This document shows positions 9,889 to 19,027 of a stretch of DNA of 64,000 nt, piece by piece (position 1 is the first letter of the stretch; each line of letters starts with the position of its first letter). Under the pieces are notes generated by a model. It did not search any database. It was not told the origin of the DNA and was given only the letters and a program-made list of their open reading frames with translations. This DNA comes from Veillonella sp. VA142 (lineage in GTDB: Bacteria; Bacillota; Negativicutes; Veillonellales; Veillonellaceae), in NCBI RefSeq assembly GCF_003992135.1, contig NZ_RQVN01000004.1, forward strand, positions 62,001 through 126,000. Direction: 5' to 3'. Both the position numbers and the translations under genes were made by a program.

Positions 9889-10236
9889 TTATTTTAGTAT
9901 ACCTCGTTCCAATAACAAGTGACGTATCGTCATGATAGGATGCCTCCATAGCATACGAGGTCCACTATAGCGCATAACTTGTCGAATTTTTTCACGATAG
10001 GTAGGTGCATAGCAATGTGTTTTACACATGGAGCAAAACGTTTTCTCTTCCATATGAGGACATTGTTCAACTCTTGTCTCGGCATACTTCACAAGATCCT
10101 CACAATCCGTACAAAGTTCTCTTGCTTTTGTTCCATGATGACCATGGCAATAGATTTCTATCATATGGCGAACGATTTTTAACTCTAACAATCGTTTTTC
10201 CATAACCTCTGTAGATTTCTTTTTTTGATCACTCAT
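9889..10236 (-). CDS. YgbA-like protein (nitrous oxide-stimulated promoter family)
   Basis: A 115-residue protein closely recalling E. coli YgbA: IEIYCHGHHGTK, LCTDCEDLVKYAE, CSMCKTHCYAP and VMRYSGPRMLWRHPI are shared family stretches. It has seven cysteines, several in CxxC spacing, which suggests metal or cluster binding. E. coli ygbA belongs to the nitrosative-stress (NsrR) regulon; the biochemical role here is unknown. It is the last gene before a terminator, 17 bases after the DUF554 gene, so probably co-transcribed with it. Confidence 0.85.
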   Translation of the reverse strand: MSDQKKKSTEVMEKRLLELKIVRHMIEIYCHGHHGTKARELCTDCEDLVKYAETRVEQCPHMEEKTFCSMCKTHCYAPTYREKIRQVMRYSGPRMLWRHPIMTIRHLLLERGILK

Positions 10237-10253
10237 ACGTAATACCTATGCAT

Positions 10254-10979
10254 TCATAGTGTAATTGGCAAAAATGTTAACAACATGGCAATAAATATAG
10301 CTGGCAACAAGTTTGCCACTCGAATTTTATTAGGCCACAATACATTAATGCCTACACAGAAAATTAAGATAGATCCCACATAGGATAAATTATCAATCGC
10401 CTCTGGGGTCATAAGCGGTGCCGCTAAATGAGCTAAGCCCGTAATCATCCCTTGGGTAATCCCCACTGGTAAGAAGGAGAACAAGGCTCCTTTTCCCATG
10501 GAGGATGCCATGACCATCACAATAATACCATCTAAAATACTTTTAACAACCATCGTACTATAATCACCAGTCAAACCATCTTGGATGGATCCAATGACAC
10601 CCATGGCTCCTACCGTAAATGTCATGGATGCCGTAATGAACGCATTGGTAAACTGCGGATCACGGCTATTGCCAGTTTTTAATTTCAACCATTCTCCAAT
10701 GGCAGTAATACGTCGATCAAAGTCGATGAGTTCCCCTATGATAGCCCCTAGAACCATAGAGATAATCATCATCATAGGTCCCGTTGTATGCAAACTATCG
10801 CTAACAATAACCAACATATATTGCATTGTGCCACTCATTCCTAAGAGAAGGATAATGATGCCACATACCATCATGAGCGTTTCTTTTAAATTCTCTTTCA
10901 TACGGTGTCGAATAAAGAGTCCTAATAAGCTACCACAAATAATCAACACCACATTTAGGATGGTTCCCATACCATGCAT
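10254..10979 (-). CDS. DUF554 (YdfK/YqgA-type) membrane protein
   Basis: A 241-residue integral membrane protein with about seven hydrophobic segments. It shows the family features IICGSLLGLFIRHR near the N terminus and FTVGAMGVIGSIQDGL in the middle. Members are conserved inner-membrane proteins, possibly transporters, with no agreed function. The start at 10979 has GAGGAG six bases upstream. It lies 18 bases after pyrR on the same strand. Confidence 0.85.
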   Translation of the reverse strand: MHGMGTILNVVLIICGSLLGLFIRHRMKENLKETLMMVCGIIILLLGMSGTMQYMLVIVSDSLHTTGPMMMIISMVLGAIIGELIDFDRRITAIGEWLKLKTGNSRDPQFTNAFITASMTFTVGAMGVIGSIQDGLTGDYSTMVVKSILDGIIVMVMASSMGKGALFSFLPVGITQGMITGLAHLAAPLMTPEAIDNLSYVGSILIFCVGINVLWPNKIRVANLLPAIFIAMLLTFLPITL

Positions 10980-10997
10980 TGATTGCTCCTCATCTTT

Positions 10998-11513
10998 CTA
11001 AAAAATTACTACACTGTCGTCTCCATCCACTTCATGCACACGAACTTGCACCGTCTCCAAGTGGGAGGTAGGAATATTTTTCCCTACATAGTCAGCTCGT
11101 ATAGGTAGTTCCCGATGCCCACGGTCTACCAACACAGCTAATTGGATGGCGCTCGGTCTACCCGCATCCATCAGTGCATTCAAAGCAGATCGAATGGTGC
11201 GACCTGTGAATAATACATCATCTACAAGAATCACAATTTTACCCGTCGTATCCATCGTAAACGGAGGCCCTTCCTTCGGTTGATTGCTCCGATCATCTCG
11301 ATACAAGGAGACATCCATTGTTGCCACATCTACTTGAATCCCTTCAATGGCTTCAATTTGAGCTTGTAATCGTTTTGCTAGATATACACCACGGCGCTCA
11401 ATACCAATGATTAAGGCATTAGATAATCCTTTATTACGTTCCAAAATTTCGTGCCCAATACGACGAATGGCACGCATCATGCCAGCTTCATCAATTAAGA
11501 TACGTTCTTCCAT
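10998..11513 (-). CDS. pyrR: PyrR bifunctional pyrimidine regulator / uracil phosphoribosyltransferase
   Basis: A 171-residue PRTase-fold protein with the PRPP loop VILVDDVLFTGRTIRSALNAL (near residue 100) and the PyrR-type stretch RRGVYLAKRL. PyrR binds pyr mRNA leaders to cause attenuation and has weak uracil phosphoribosyltransferase activity. No pyrimidine biosynthesis gene is near; it follows the pseudouridine synthase by 11 bases. Any pyr operon it controls must lie elsewhere. Confidence 0.95.
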   Translation of the reverse strand: MEERILIDEAGMMRAIRRIGHEILERNKGLSNALIIGIERRGVYLAKRLQAQIEAIEGIQVDVATMDVSLYRDDRSNQPKEGPPFTMDTTGKIVILVDDVLFTGRTIRSALNALMDAGRPSAIQLAVLVDRGHRELPIRADYVGKNIPTSHLETVQVRVHEVDGDDSVVIF

Positions 11514-11524
11514 AGTATCACTCC

Positions 11525-12442
11525 TTATCGATTATGCTCTTTCGCATACTCAATACATGCCAAGAAATCTTCCGGCAATGGTGCTTCAAAATGTAAGTCT
11601 TCCCCTGTGATAGGATGTTTCACAGATAAAGTTTTAGAATGCAAAGCCTGCCCCACAATAGGGAAGTCCATTTTGCGGAATCCATAGAATGGGTCATTCA
11701 CCACAGGATGTCCAATATAAGCTAAATGTACACGAATTTGGTGAGTTCTACCCGTTTCTAATTGGCATTCTATTAATGTATGCTTACCATATCGCTCCAA
11801 TACTCGGAAATGGGTTACTGCTTCCTTGCTATTTTCAAAGACCACAGCCATTTTCATACGATCTTTAGGGTGGCGACCAATAGGGGCTTTTATAGTGCCT
11901 TTTTCTTCTGCAATATTACCCTGTACTAATGCATAGTAGGTTCTGGTAGCACTATGTTCTTTCACTTGCTCTGCTAATCCCAAATGTGCTTCATTATTTT
12001 TTGCTGCCATCATAACACCCGATGTATCTTTGTCTAAGCGGTGCACAATGCCAGGTCGAATCTCTCCATTAATACCAGATAAATCTTTACAATGAAAGAG
12101 AAGTGCATTTACCAAGGTCCCAGAATGGTTACCCACCGCAGGATGCACTACCATCCCACGAGCTTTATTCACCACGATCATATGGGAATCTTCGAAAAGA
12201 ATGTCCAGTGGAATATTTTCTGGTTCTACCTCCACCTCGTGCACTTCTGGAATGATTACAAGGATATCACTGCCCTGTGATAGTTTCAAATTCGATTTAC
12301 CCGTTTTACCATTCACTTGTACATGGCCTTCTTTCACTAAGGATTGTACATAGCTTCGCGACTGACCAAGTTCTTTTGTGAGGTACACATCTAATCGTGT
12401 ACCCTCATCTTGAACATCTACTATATATTGTTTTGTTTCCAT
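11525..12442 (-). CDS. rluD: RluD-family 23S rRNA pseudouridine synthase
   Basis: 305 residues: an N-terminal S4 RNA-binding domain (about 15-75), then a RluA-type catalytic domain with IVHRLDKDTSGVM carrying the catalytic aspartate (about 140) and GRTHQIRVHLAYIGHPV. It modifies uridines in 23S rRNA. It sits directly downstream of lspA, the common Firmicutes arrangement lspA-rluD-pyrR. The exact target uridine cannot be told from sequence, and a second RluA-family gene lies at 57.3 kb. Confidence 0.9.
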   Translation of the reverse strand: METKQYIVDVQDEGTRLDVYLTKELGQSRSYVQSLVKEGHVQVNGKTGKSNLKLSQGSDILVIIPEVHEVEVEPENIPLDILFEDSHMIVVNKARGMVVHPAVGNHSGTLVNALLFHCKDLSGINGEIRPGIVHRLDKDTSGVMMAAKNNEAHLGLAEQVKEHSATRTYYALVQGNIAEEKGTIKAPIGRHPKDRMKMAVVFENSKEAVTHFRVLERYGKHTLIECQLETGRTHQIRVHLAYIGHPVVNDPFYGFRKMDFPIVGQALHSKTLSVKHPITGEDLHFEAPLPEDFLACIEYAKEHNR

Positions 12443-12450
12443 TATTTACC

Positions 12451-12891
12451 TCATCGTTTCTGGCTTTCATAGGACCAAAAATATAGAATCAATAAAGGTA
12501 CACCAATGCAAATACCAATATCTGCAACATTGAAAATAGGCCATATCCGGAAATCAAAGAAATCCACTACACCACCTAAGTATAAACGATCCCAAGCATT
12601 TCCTAAGGCGCCGCCTAAGAGTGTACCTGTACCAATTCGTGCATATATTGGGGCTGTAGCTAATTTTTTACGCCCCATATACATAGCACCTAGTAACAGT
12701 ACCACTACTAGCAATAATATCCATCGTTGGTTCATCAGCACACCAAAGGCAGCCCCATGGTTTACAATATAGGTCCAATGAAATACATCAGGTACAACTG
12801 GCACAGATTCACCTAACCGAAAGTGGCTGCGTACATACCATTTTGCTACTTGATCAAGTACAAAGGTTAAGATACTTATGATATAAATCAT
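12451..12891 (-). CDS. lspA: Lipoprotein signal peptidase II
   Basis: A 146-residue inner-membrane aspartic protease with four hydrophobic segments and the family motifs VNHGAAFG, GNAWDRL and VVDFFDF followed by FNVADIGI. The two conserved aspartates (DR and NVAD) are present. It removes signal peptides from diacylated prolipoproteins. The start overlaps the tex stop codon by four bases. Confidence 0.96.
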   Translation of the reverse strand: MIYIISILTFVLDQVAKWYVRSHFRLGESVPVVPDVFHWTYIVNHGAAFGVLMNQRWILLLVVVLLLGAMYMGRKKLATAPIYARIGTGTLLGGALGNAWDRLYLGGVVDFFDFRIWPIFNVADIGICIGVPLLILYFWSYESQKR

Positions 12892-15278
12892 CGTTTACGC
12901 CCTCCACGATCAGCCCATTGTTGTAATAAAGCACCTAGGTCCTGTTCTTTTTCTCGACGGTTTCCACCATTGCCTTTATTTCTATCTCGCCTAGAACTAC
13001 CTTTTGAGTTTTTAGGATTTCTAACCTGTTGTCTTTCACCTTTTTGTTGTTCATTATTTTTATGTTGTGTATCTCGACGAGGCTTTCCAGTGCTATTATA
13101 TCTACGACTTTGGCGGTTTGGATCTTTTGGCTTTTCTCGTTTCATAGATAAACCGATACGATTGCGTTTTGTATCGACAGAGATAATCTCCACTTCGATA
13201 ATATCTCCTACTGCCAACACATCGGATGGGTGTTCATGATAGGCGCAAAACTCGCTTTTATGCAGCAGTCCATTGATTTTCACACCAAAGTCTACAAAGG
13301 CCCCAAAGTCCACCACATTATGAACCGTTCCTTTTACCACGGTACCGACTTGAACATCTTCCAAACTCATAATTTGTTTACGAGTCATAGGTGCTGGTAA
13401 ATCTTCCCGTGGGTCACGACCTGGTTTTTGCAAGGCTTCTACAATATCTCGCACGGTCGGTACACCAGCATCTAGCTGTCTCGCCAACTCTTCCACATCC
13501 ACCGCTTGAAGTTTCACTTTTACCATTTCCAGCATCGCTTTATCTCGTAAATCTTCTAAGGACATCCCCAATTGTGTAAGCACTCCTCTGGCAATCTCAT
13601 AAGACTCTGGATGGACTGGCGTCGCATCTAACGGGTTCTCCCCTTTACCGATGCGCAAGAAACCGGCACATTGTGTAAAGGCCGCAGGGCCTAAACGTGC
13701 TACTTTTAATAATTGTTTACGGCTAGTAAAAGCACCATGTTCCTTACGGTAGGCAATAATATTATTTGCCACGGTGCTAGAAATACCTGACACATGCTTT
13801 AAAATTGCTGGAGATGCTGTATTGAGCTCTACACCTACATGGTTTACCACAGTTTCTACCACTTGATCTAAGGTGGCGCCCAATTGTTTTTGATTCACAT
13901 CATGTTGGTATTGACCGACACCGATTGATTTTGGATCAATCTTCACAGATTCCGCCAATGGATCTTGTACACGGCGCGCAATAGATACAGCACCACGGAT
14001 AGATACATCTAAATCTGGCAATTCTTCGATAGCCAACTTAGAAGCAGAGTATACGGAGGCACCTGCTTCATTGGTAATAATATAGTGACAATCTAAGCCT
14101 TCTTCAGCAATCATGGCAGATGTAAATTGCTCTGTTTCATAAGACGCCGTACCATTGCCGATAGAAATCAAAGTAACACCATATTGACGGATTTTCTTAG
14201 CCAATTCTTGTTTGGCGCGCTCTGCTTGTTTATCACTCATCGTAAGATAGTAAGCACCATAATCTAGGACATTACCCTCCCTGTCGATGATAGCCATTTT
14301 ACAACCTGTACGATACCCTGGGTCTAAGCCCATGATGACATGTCCAGATAAAGGTGCTTGCAGCAATAGATTGCGCAAGTTCGTCCCAAACACTTTGATA
14401 GCCTGTTCTTCTGCTTGCTCTGTCATAGTATTCCGTGTTTCCCGCTCTAAAGATGGATATAATAGACGCTTATATCCATCAGCAATCGCCTCAGCAATAT
14501 ACGAGTGCTCTACCCTAGTATCGCCTTGTACTGTATCTACCATATATTGGATAAAGGTTTCATCCGATACCACAAAGCTAACTTTTAAAGCCCCCAAGGT
14601 TTCCCCTCGGTTCATCGCTAATACACGATGGGATGGGACTTGACGAATGGGTTCCTTGTATTCTTCATTGTACTGTAAGAATCCTTGGTTTACTTCTTCT
14701 TCGCCTACTAGCTCTGTTTTCATATGTCCTGTTTCCCACATGGCTTTACGCAAATATTGGCGAACATCTGCTCGTTCACTCGTTTCTTCTGCTACAATAT
14801 CCATCGCCCCTTGTAAAGCATCTTCCACAGTAGGCACTTCTTCATTAAGGTACTCTGCCCCCATTTGGCGTAACTTGTCTTCTGTAGTAATTGTGAACAA
14901 GGCTTGTGCTAACGGTTCCAAACCACGGTCTCTAGCCATGGACGCACGAGTTCGTTTTTTCGGACGGAACGGCAAATACAAGTCTTCTAACTCTTGCAAT
15001 TTCATAGCTTTCGTAATGGCTAAGGACAATTCTTCTGTCAATTTGCCCTGTTCTTCGATAGATTTTGTCACTTCTTCCTTACGCTGCAACAAATTGCGCA
15101 AATATTTCGTCCGCTCTTCGATATCACGTAATTGTTCATCTTTTAGCTCGCCAGTCACTTCTTTTCGATACCGTGCAATAAATGGTACTGTATTGCCCTC
15201 ATCTAATAAAGTTATAGCCGCTTCTACTTGATGTGGCTTTACCCCTAATTCTTGGGCTATCACTACATGTATTTCCAT
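12888..15278 (-). CDS. tex: Tex-family RNA-binding transcription accessory protein
   Basis: 796 residues from ATG 15278, which follows GGCGG and lies one base past the folA stop; an upstream in-frame start at 15296 would overlap folA. Domains in order: N-terminal helical Tex domain, YqgF-like RNase H fold (GLDPGYRTGCKMAIID, about 330), helix-hairpin-helix (SGISSTVANNIIAYRKEHG, about 510) and an S1 domain (GTVVKGTVHNVVDFGAFVDFG, about 645). A basic tail of about 80 residues rich in R, K, N and Q follows, longer than in many homologues. Tex proteins bind RNA and affect transcription; the precise role is unsettled. Confidence 0.93.
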   Translation of the reverse strand: MEIHVVIAQELGVKPHQVEAAITLLDEGNTVPFIARYRKEVTGELKDEQLRDIEERTKYLRNLLQRKEEVTKSIEEQGKLTEELSLAITKAMKLQELEDLYLPFRPKKRTRASMARDRGLEPLAQALFTITTEDKLRQMGAEYLNEEVPTVEDALQGAMDIVAEETSERADVRQYLRKAMWETGHMKTELVGEEEVNQGFLQYNEEYKEPIRQVPSHRVLAMNRGETLGALKVSFVVSDETFIQYMVDTVQGDTRVEHSYIAEAIADGYKRLLYPSLERETRNTMTEQAEEQAIKVFGTNLRNLLLQAPLSGHVIMGLDPGYRTGCKMAIIDREGNVLDYGAYYLTMSDKQAERAKQELAKKIRQYGVTLISIGNGTASYETEQFTSAMIAEEGLDCHYIITNEAGASVYSASKLAIEELPDLDVSIRGAVSIARRVQDPLAESVKIDPKSIGVGQYQHDVNQKQLGATLDQVVETVVNHVGVELNTASPAILKHVSGISSTVANNIIAYRKEHGAFTSRKQLLKVARLGPAAFTQCAGFLRIGKGENPLDATPVHPESYEIARGVLTQLGMSLEDLRDKAMLEMVKVKLQAVDVEELARQLDAGVPTVRDIVEALQKPGRDPREDLPAPMTRKQIMSLEDVQVGTVVKGTVHNVVDFGAFVDFGVKINGLLHKSEFCAYHEHPSDVLAVGDIIEVEIISVDTKRNRIGLSMKREKPKDPNRQSRRYNSTGKPRRDTQHKNNEQQKGERQQVRNPKNSKGSSRRDRNKGNGGNRREKEQDLGALLQQWADRGGRKR

Positions 15279-15279
15279 T

Positions 15280-15765
15280 CTATTTCCGCCTTTCATAAGT
15301 TACAAAATCATAGGCCAAGTCCTCTTGCCCAGCGCCAGGTGTACGCTCTATTTCAATCCATTCTGGCTTAGTATGCTCAGTAAATGTCACATCCCCGGTG
15401 AAAGCCTGATGTAACTCTGTCACATACAAACGATCTGCATAAGGCGCCATACTTGTATACACCTGCGCCCCGCCAATACAGTACACCATATCTAGGCCCT
15501 TAGCTGCCTGAACTGCATCCTCTGGACTATGAAAGACTTTCACGCCCTCATAAGGTGGTACATAATCCAATTGAGATGTAATCACCCAATGTTCACGATT
15601 AGGTAACAAAAACGGTAAGGACTCTAATGTTCTACGCCCCATAATAATAACGTGCCCCGTCGTACGCTCTTTAAAATATTTTAAATCTTCTGGAATGCGC
15701 CAAATCAACTGATTGTCCTTACCTATAACGCCATTCTCAGCCACTGCTACAATCATTGCTAACAT
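15280..15765 (-). CDS. folA: Dihydrofolate reductase
   Basis: 161 residues, the usual size, with MIVAVAENGVIGKDNQLIWRI, the catalytic acidic residue in IPEDLKYFK, the NADPH-binding GRRTLESL and CIGGAQVY, and a C-terminal FVTYERR. It regenerates tetrahydrofolate from the dihydrofolate made by thymidylate synthase, whose gene lies 10 bases upstream. Confidence 0.96.
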   Translation of the reverse strand: MLAMIVAVAENGVIGKDNQLIWRIPEDLKYFKERTTGHVIIMGRRTLESLPFLLPNREHWVITSQLDYVPPYEGVKVFHSPEDAVQAAKGLDMVYCIGGAQVYTSMAPYADRLYVTELHQAFTGDVTFTEHTKPEWIEIERTPGAGQEDLAYDFVTYERRK

Positions 15766-15775
15766 AGATAACTCC

Positions 15776-16567
15776 TTACACAGCCACGGTCATAGATAGT
15801 TTCCCTAAATGCTCATAACCTTCTAACGTAATATCTTCTGGTTTGAAATCATAGAAATTCTTAACATCTGGGTTTAATTGTAACACCGGAGCCTCTAAGG
15901 CTTCATTCTTACGCTCTAATTGTGTGCGTAAGGCTTCTACATGGTTTTCATAGATATGCGCATTATTGATAACATGCGTGAATTGCCCTGGCTGTAATCC
16001 AGATACTTGGGCAATCATATGCACTAATGCGGCATATTGAGCCGTATTAAAAGGCACACCTAATCCCATATCTCCACTGCGTTGGACAAGCATACAGTTT
16101 AAACGACCATCAGTGACATCCCATAATGTTTCATAAGCACATGGCTGCAAGGCCATATCTGGTAAATCCTCAATATTCCACAAGGTCACAATCATACGAC
16201 GGCTTTGCGGATCGTTTTTCAGCATATCTAACAAATTGTCCAATTGCTTATACTTTGCAATTTGGTAACCATAGGCCTTGCCGATTGTGCCATCCTCACG
16301 CATCCATTCATCCCAAACTTTTACATTCATGGCCTGCAACTGGCGCACATCATTAGATTGCATCTGCCAAATCCAAAGTAATTCTTTAATGGCCGTTTTG
16401 AAAGCTACAAATTTCGTGGTTAAAATAGGAAATTCCTCAGCTAAATTGAATTGCATCACTTGATGCGGTAATTTATAGGTCGCAATGCCTGTACGATTGT
16501 TGGCATAATATCCATGATCTAATATATTTTCTATAATTCGTAAATATTGCGTATCTGCTAAACTCAT
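15776..16567 (-). CDS. thyA: Thymidylate synthase with a variant active-site loop
   Basis: 263 residues. The dUMP-methylating fold is clear: the nucleophile is Cys143 in [10 protein letters not shown], with [15 protein letters not shown] and NAHIYENH supplying the substrate-binding Arg, Asp, Asn, His and Tyr. E. coli-type enzymes read PCH followed by QF around the nucleophile; here the His is Ala and the Gln/Phe positions are Leu/Trp. It is paired with folA. GGAGGC precedes the start. The enzyme is probably active but from a divergent subgroup. Confidence 0.93.
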   Translation of the reverse strand: MSLADTQYLRIIENILDHGYYANNRTGIATYKLPHQVMQFNLAEEFPILTTKFVAFKTAIKELLWIWQMQSNDVRQLQAMNVKVWDEWMREDGTIGKAYGYQIAKYKQLDNLLDMLKNDPQSRRMIVTLWNIEDLPDMALQPCAYETLWDVTDGRLNCMLVQRSGDMGLGVPFNTAQYAALVHMIAQVSGLQPGQFTHVINNAHIYENHVEALRTQLERKNEALEAPVLQLNPDVKNFYDFKPEDITLEGYEHLGKLSMTVAV

Positions 16568-16750
16568 CTATGCCTCCTTGTATGCCAAAATACTCTAAAC
16601 TGTATCAGTATATATTATTTGTATTTGCATCAGTATTTATATCTATATCTGTCTTTAAATTTATAGGAATATATATATTAATAATCACAGTAACAGGTGT
16701 ATTGATTTCTACAGTGTTATCTAAATTAACTTCTACATTTCCACCTCTAG

Positions 16751-18574
16751 CTATATTCTACCCTTAAACTCAGCAATAACTTTCAAAAATTCATTGCCGT
16801 ATTTGCATAGTTTCATATCGCCCACACCTTTCACATTCGCCATATCTCCTAAAGTCAATGGTTCTTTTGCTACCATATCCAATAACGTAGCATCAGAAAA
16901 GATCATGAACGGTTTTACCCCTTCTGTTTTTGAAAGTTCCAAGCGATGCACACGTAATGCCTCAAATAAGGAGTTTTCTTTAGTAGCTTTCGCCACGCCG
17001 GCTACACTAGATTTCCCACGCTTTTGTAATGGTCGATGCTCTCCTACTTCGATGGGTACATCTTTTACCGTTACACGTCCAGCTAATACTTCATGTCCCT
17101 GTTCCGTAACGGACAGAATAGGATATTGTCCTCCCGAAGAGGTAATATACCCCATCGCCATTAAGCGCTTAATAAAGCCTTTTACATCTTTATCTGCCCA
17201 ACGATTTAATTTACCAAATACGGATAATCGGTGTAAGCGAAACTTCTCAATGCGCTCCGTCCGATTCCCACATAGGATATCTGCAATCATGGTCACTCCA
17301 TATCGTTCTTCTGTATTCCAAATCGTCTGCAATACGGCACCCGCCTCGGCTGTTACATCCACAGCTACTCGTGGTTCATCACAAGTACTGCAATGATGAC
17401 ATTGATCCCAAGGCACTTGCTCTCCAAAATAAGACAACATAAATTTACGCAGACACAAAGGAGTATGACAATAATCGATCATAGTTTGTAGCATATTCCG
17501 CTCAATCCGTTGTCGTTCTGGTGGCAAGTCACTTTGACTTAGAATATATTGATGCACTGCCACATCTTGCCCATTGTAGAGCAAAATACAATCTGCATCA
17601 GCTCCATCCCGTCCAGCACGGCCTGCCTCCTGGTAATAACTTTCCATATTTCGTGGCATTTGATAATGGATTACATATCGCACATTACTTTTATCGATGC
17701 CCATGCCAAAAGCATTGGTGGCTACCATAACTTGTACTTCATCGAAGGCGTAACGATTCTGTTGGTACTTACGCTCTTCATCAGATAAGCCACCATGGTA
17801 ATAGCCTGCTTTCACGCCGTATCGCAAAAGCTCACGATATACCTTTTCCACATTCGCCCTAGTGGCACAATAGACAATCCCCACATCATTTGGATTGTGT
17901 AGCACATAATCCCGTACATATTCCATACGCTTGCTTTCGTGAATCACAGAAAACGCTAAATTAGGACGATCAAATCCCGTAATATGCACACGCGCATTCT
18001 CCAATCCTAAGAGCTGTTTCATATCACGCTCAACTTCTTCCGTAGCGCTGGCTGTGAAAGCCCCTACCACAGGTCTATGGGGCAAGCTCTTAATAAAAGG
18101 TCCTATAGCCGTGAAAGAAGGCCTAAAATCATGCCCCCATTGTGACACACAATGAGCTTCATCAATAATCACTTGGCTAATTGGTAGTCCTCTTAAAAAC
18201 TCGCAGAACCCTTCAGATTCTAATTTTTCCGGCGCCAAGTATAATAATTTAATCCGCCCTTCACGTAAATAATACAGAATTTTATTTTGTTCTTCTCGAC
18301 TGAGCGTACTATTCATATACGCTGCTGGCATGCCTTGCTCTTTCAAAGTATCCACTTGATCCTGCATCAAGGAAATCAATGGAGAAAAGACAATGGTAAT
18401 TCCTGCCTTTAGCATAGCAGGAATCTGAAAGCAAATCGATTTACCTGCTCCCGTAGGCATGATTCCTAACACATCTTGGTTCTCTAACAAAGCTGTCACC
18501 GGTACCTCTTGAGCAGGGCGAAAACTGGAATATCCATAAAAATGTTGCAATGCTCGTAAAGCTCTAGCATCCAT
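16751..18574 (-). CDS. recQ: ATP-dependent DNA helicase RecQ
   Basis: 607 residues from ATG 18574, chosen because AGGAGG lies eight bases upstream; the longer in-frame start at 18607 has no such site. Helicase core with Walker [13 protein letters not shown] box in [15 protein letters not shown], and [11 protein letters not shown] zinc-binding RQC region (cysteines in CLRKFML and CHHCSTC) and a C-terminal HRDC domain with VKGVGDMKL follow. It unwinds recombination and repair intermediates 3' to 5'. Confidence 0.95.
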   Translation of the reverse strand: MDARALRALQHFYGYSSFRPAQEVPVTALLENQDVLGIMPTGAGKSICFQIPAMLKAGITIVFSPLISLMQDQVDTLKEQGMPAAYMNSTLSREEQNKILYYLREGRIKLLYLAPEKLESEGFCEFLRGLPISQVIIDEAHCVSQWGHDFRPSFTAIGPFIKSLPHRPVVGAFTASATEEVERDMKQLLGLENARVHITGFDRPNLAFSVIHESKRMEYVRDYVLHNPNDVGIVYCATRANVEKVYRELLRYGVKAGYYHGGLSDEERKYQQNRYAFDEVQVMVATNAFGMGIDKSNVRYVIHYQMPRNMESYYQEAGRAGRDGADADCILLYNGQDVAVHQYILSQSDLPPERQRIERNMLQTMIDYCHTPLCLRKFMLSYFGEQVPWDQCHHCSTCDEPRVAVDVTAEAGAVLQTIWNTEERYGVTMIADILCGNRTERIEKFRLHRLSVFGKLNRWADKDVKGFIKRLMAMGYITSSGGQYPILSVTEQGHEVLAGRVTVKDVPIEVGEHRPLQKRGKSSVAGVAKATKENSLFEALRVHRLELSKTEGVKPFMIFSDATLLDMVAKEPLTLGDMANVKGVGDMKLCKYGNEFLKVIAEFKGRI

Positions 18575-18963
18575 ATGTCTTTCCTCCTTTCTAATGCACT
18601 CATTCATCTAATTGTATCTATTTATTATACCATTTTTATAGATACCTATAAACTATTCCGACAAGAACTCTCCTTTCTTTTCCATAGTCATTGCCTATAT
18701 CGTTATATGCACCTTACAGTTTTTTATACTATTCCCTTAGTGTAATAATTTCTTTCGTCATGAACTAGCAGACATACCTATCTTGTTACACATTCCCCTT
18801 AAGACAGTACCTTCCTTACCGCACGTTATAACTTCCTAACAAGACCTACTAGGATTTATAATCGTGTCCATACACATTCGTAGGAAAGATATACTAATTC
18901 TTACAGCCCCAGTGATTACTAAATATATGCTTTATGCTCGCCTCATCCCTAAGTATATTCTAC
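18575..18963 (-). other. Non-coding AT-rich stretch between recQ and the putP terminator
   Basis: About 390 bases with no ORF of plausible length carrying a ribosome binding site. The recQ Shine-Dalgarno lies at its left edge. I see no clear hairpin, repeat or RNA gene. Confidence 0.5.
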
Positions 18964-19007
18964 AAAAAAATGTTGGCACCACTCCCAAAGGAGTAGCCCC
19001 AACATTT
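18964..19007 (-). terminator. Terminator after putP
   Basis: Arms AAATGTTGG and CCAACATTT enclose a nested ACTCC/GGAGT hairpin; the minus-strand copy is followed by seven Ts. It lies 21 bases beyond the putP stop. Confidence 0.85.
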
Positions 19008-19027
19008 CATTTACTAGGTATATGTAA

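Noticed and set aside
14287-15231. Long plus-strand frames opposite tex
   Set aside because: Antisense shadows of a well-supported gene, with no ribosome binding sites or recognisable domains.
16570-16767. Hydrophobic 65-residue plus-strand ORF between thyA and recQ
   Set aside because: No ribosome binding site; the start lies beside the thyA start and the composition is that of AT-rich non-coding DNA.
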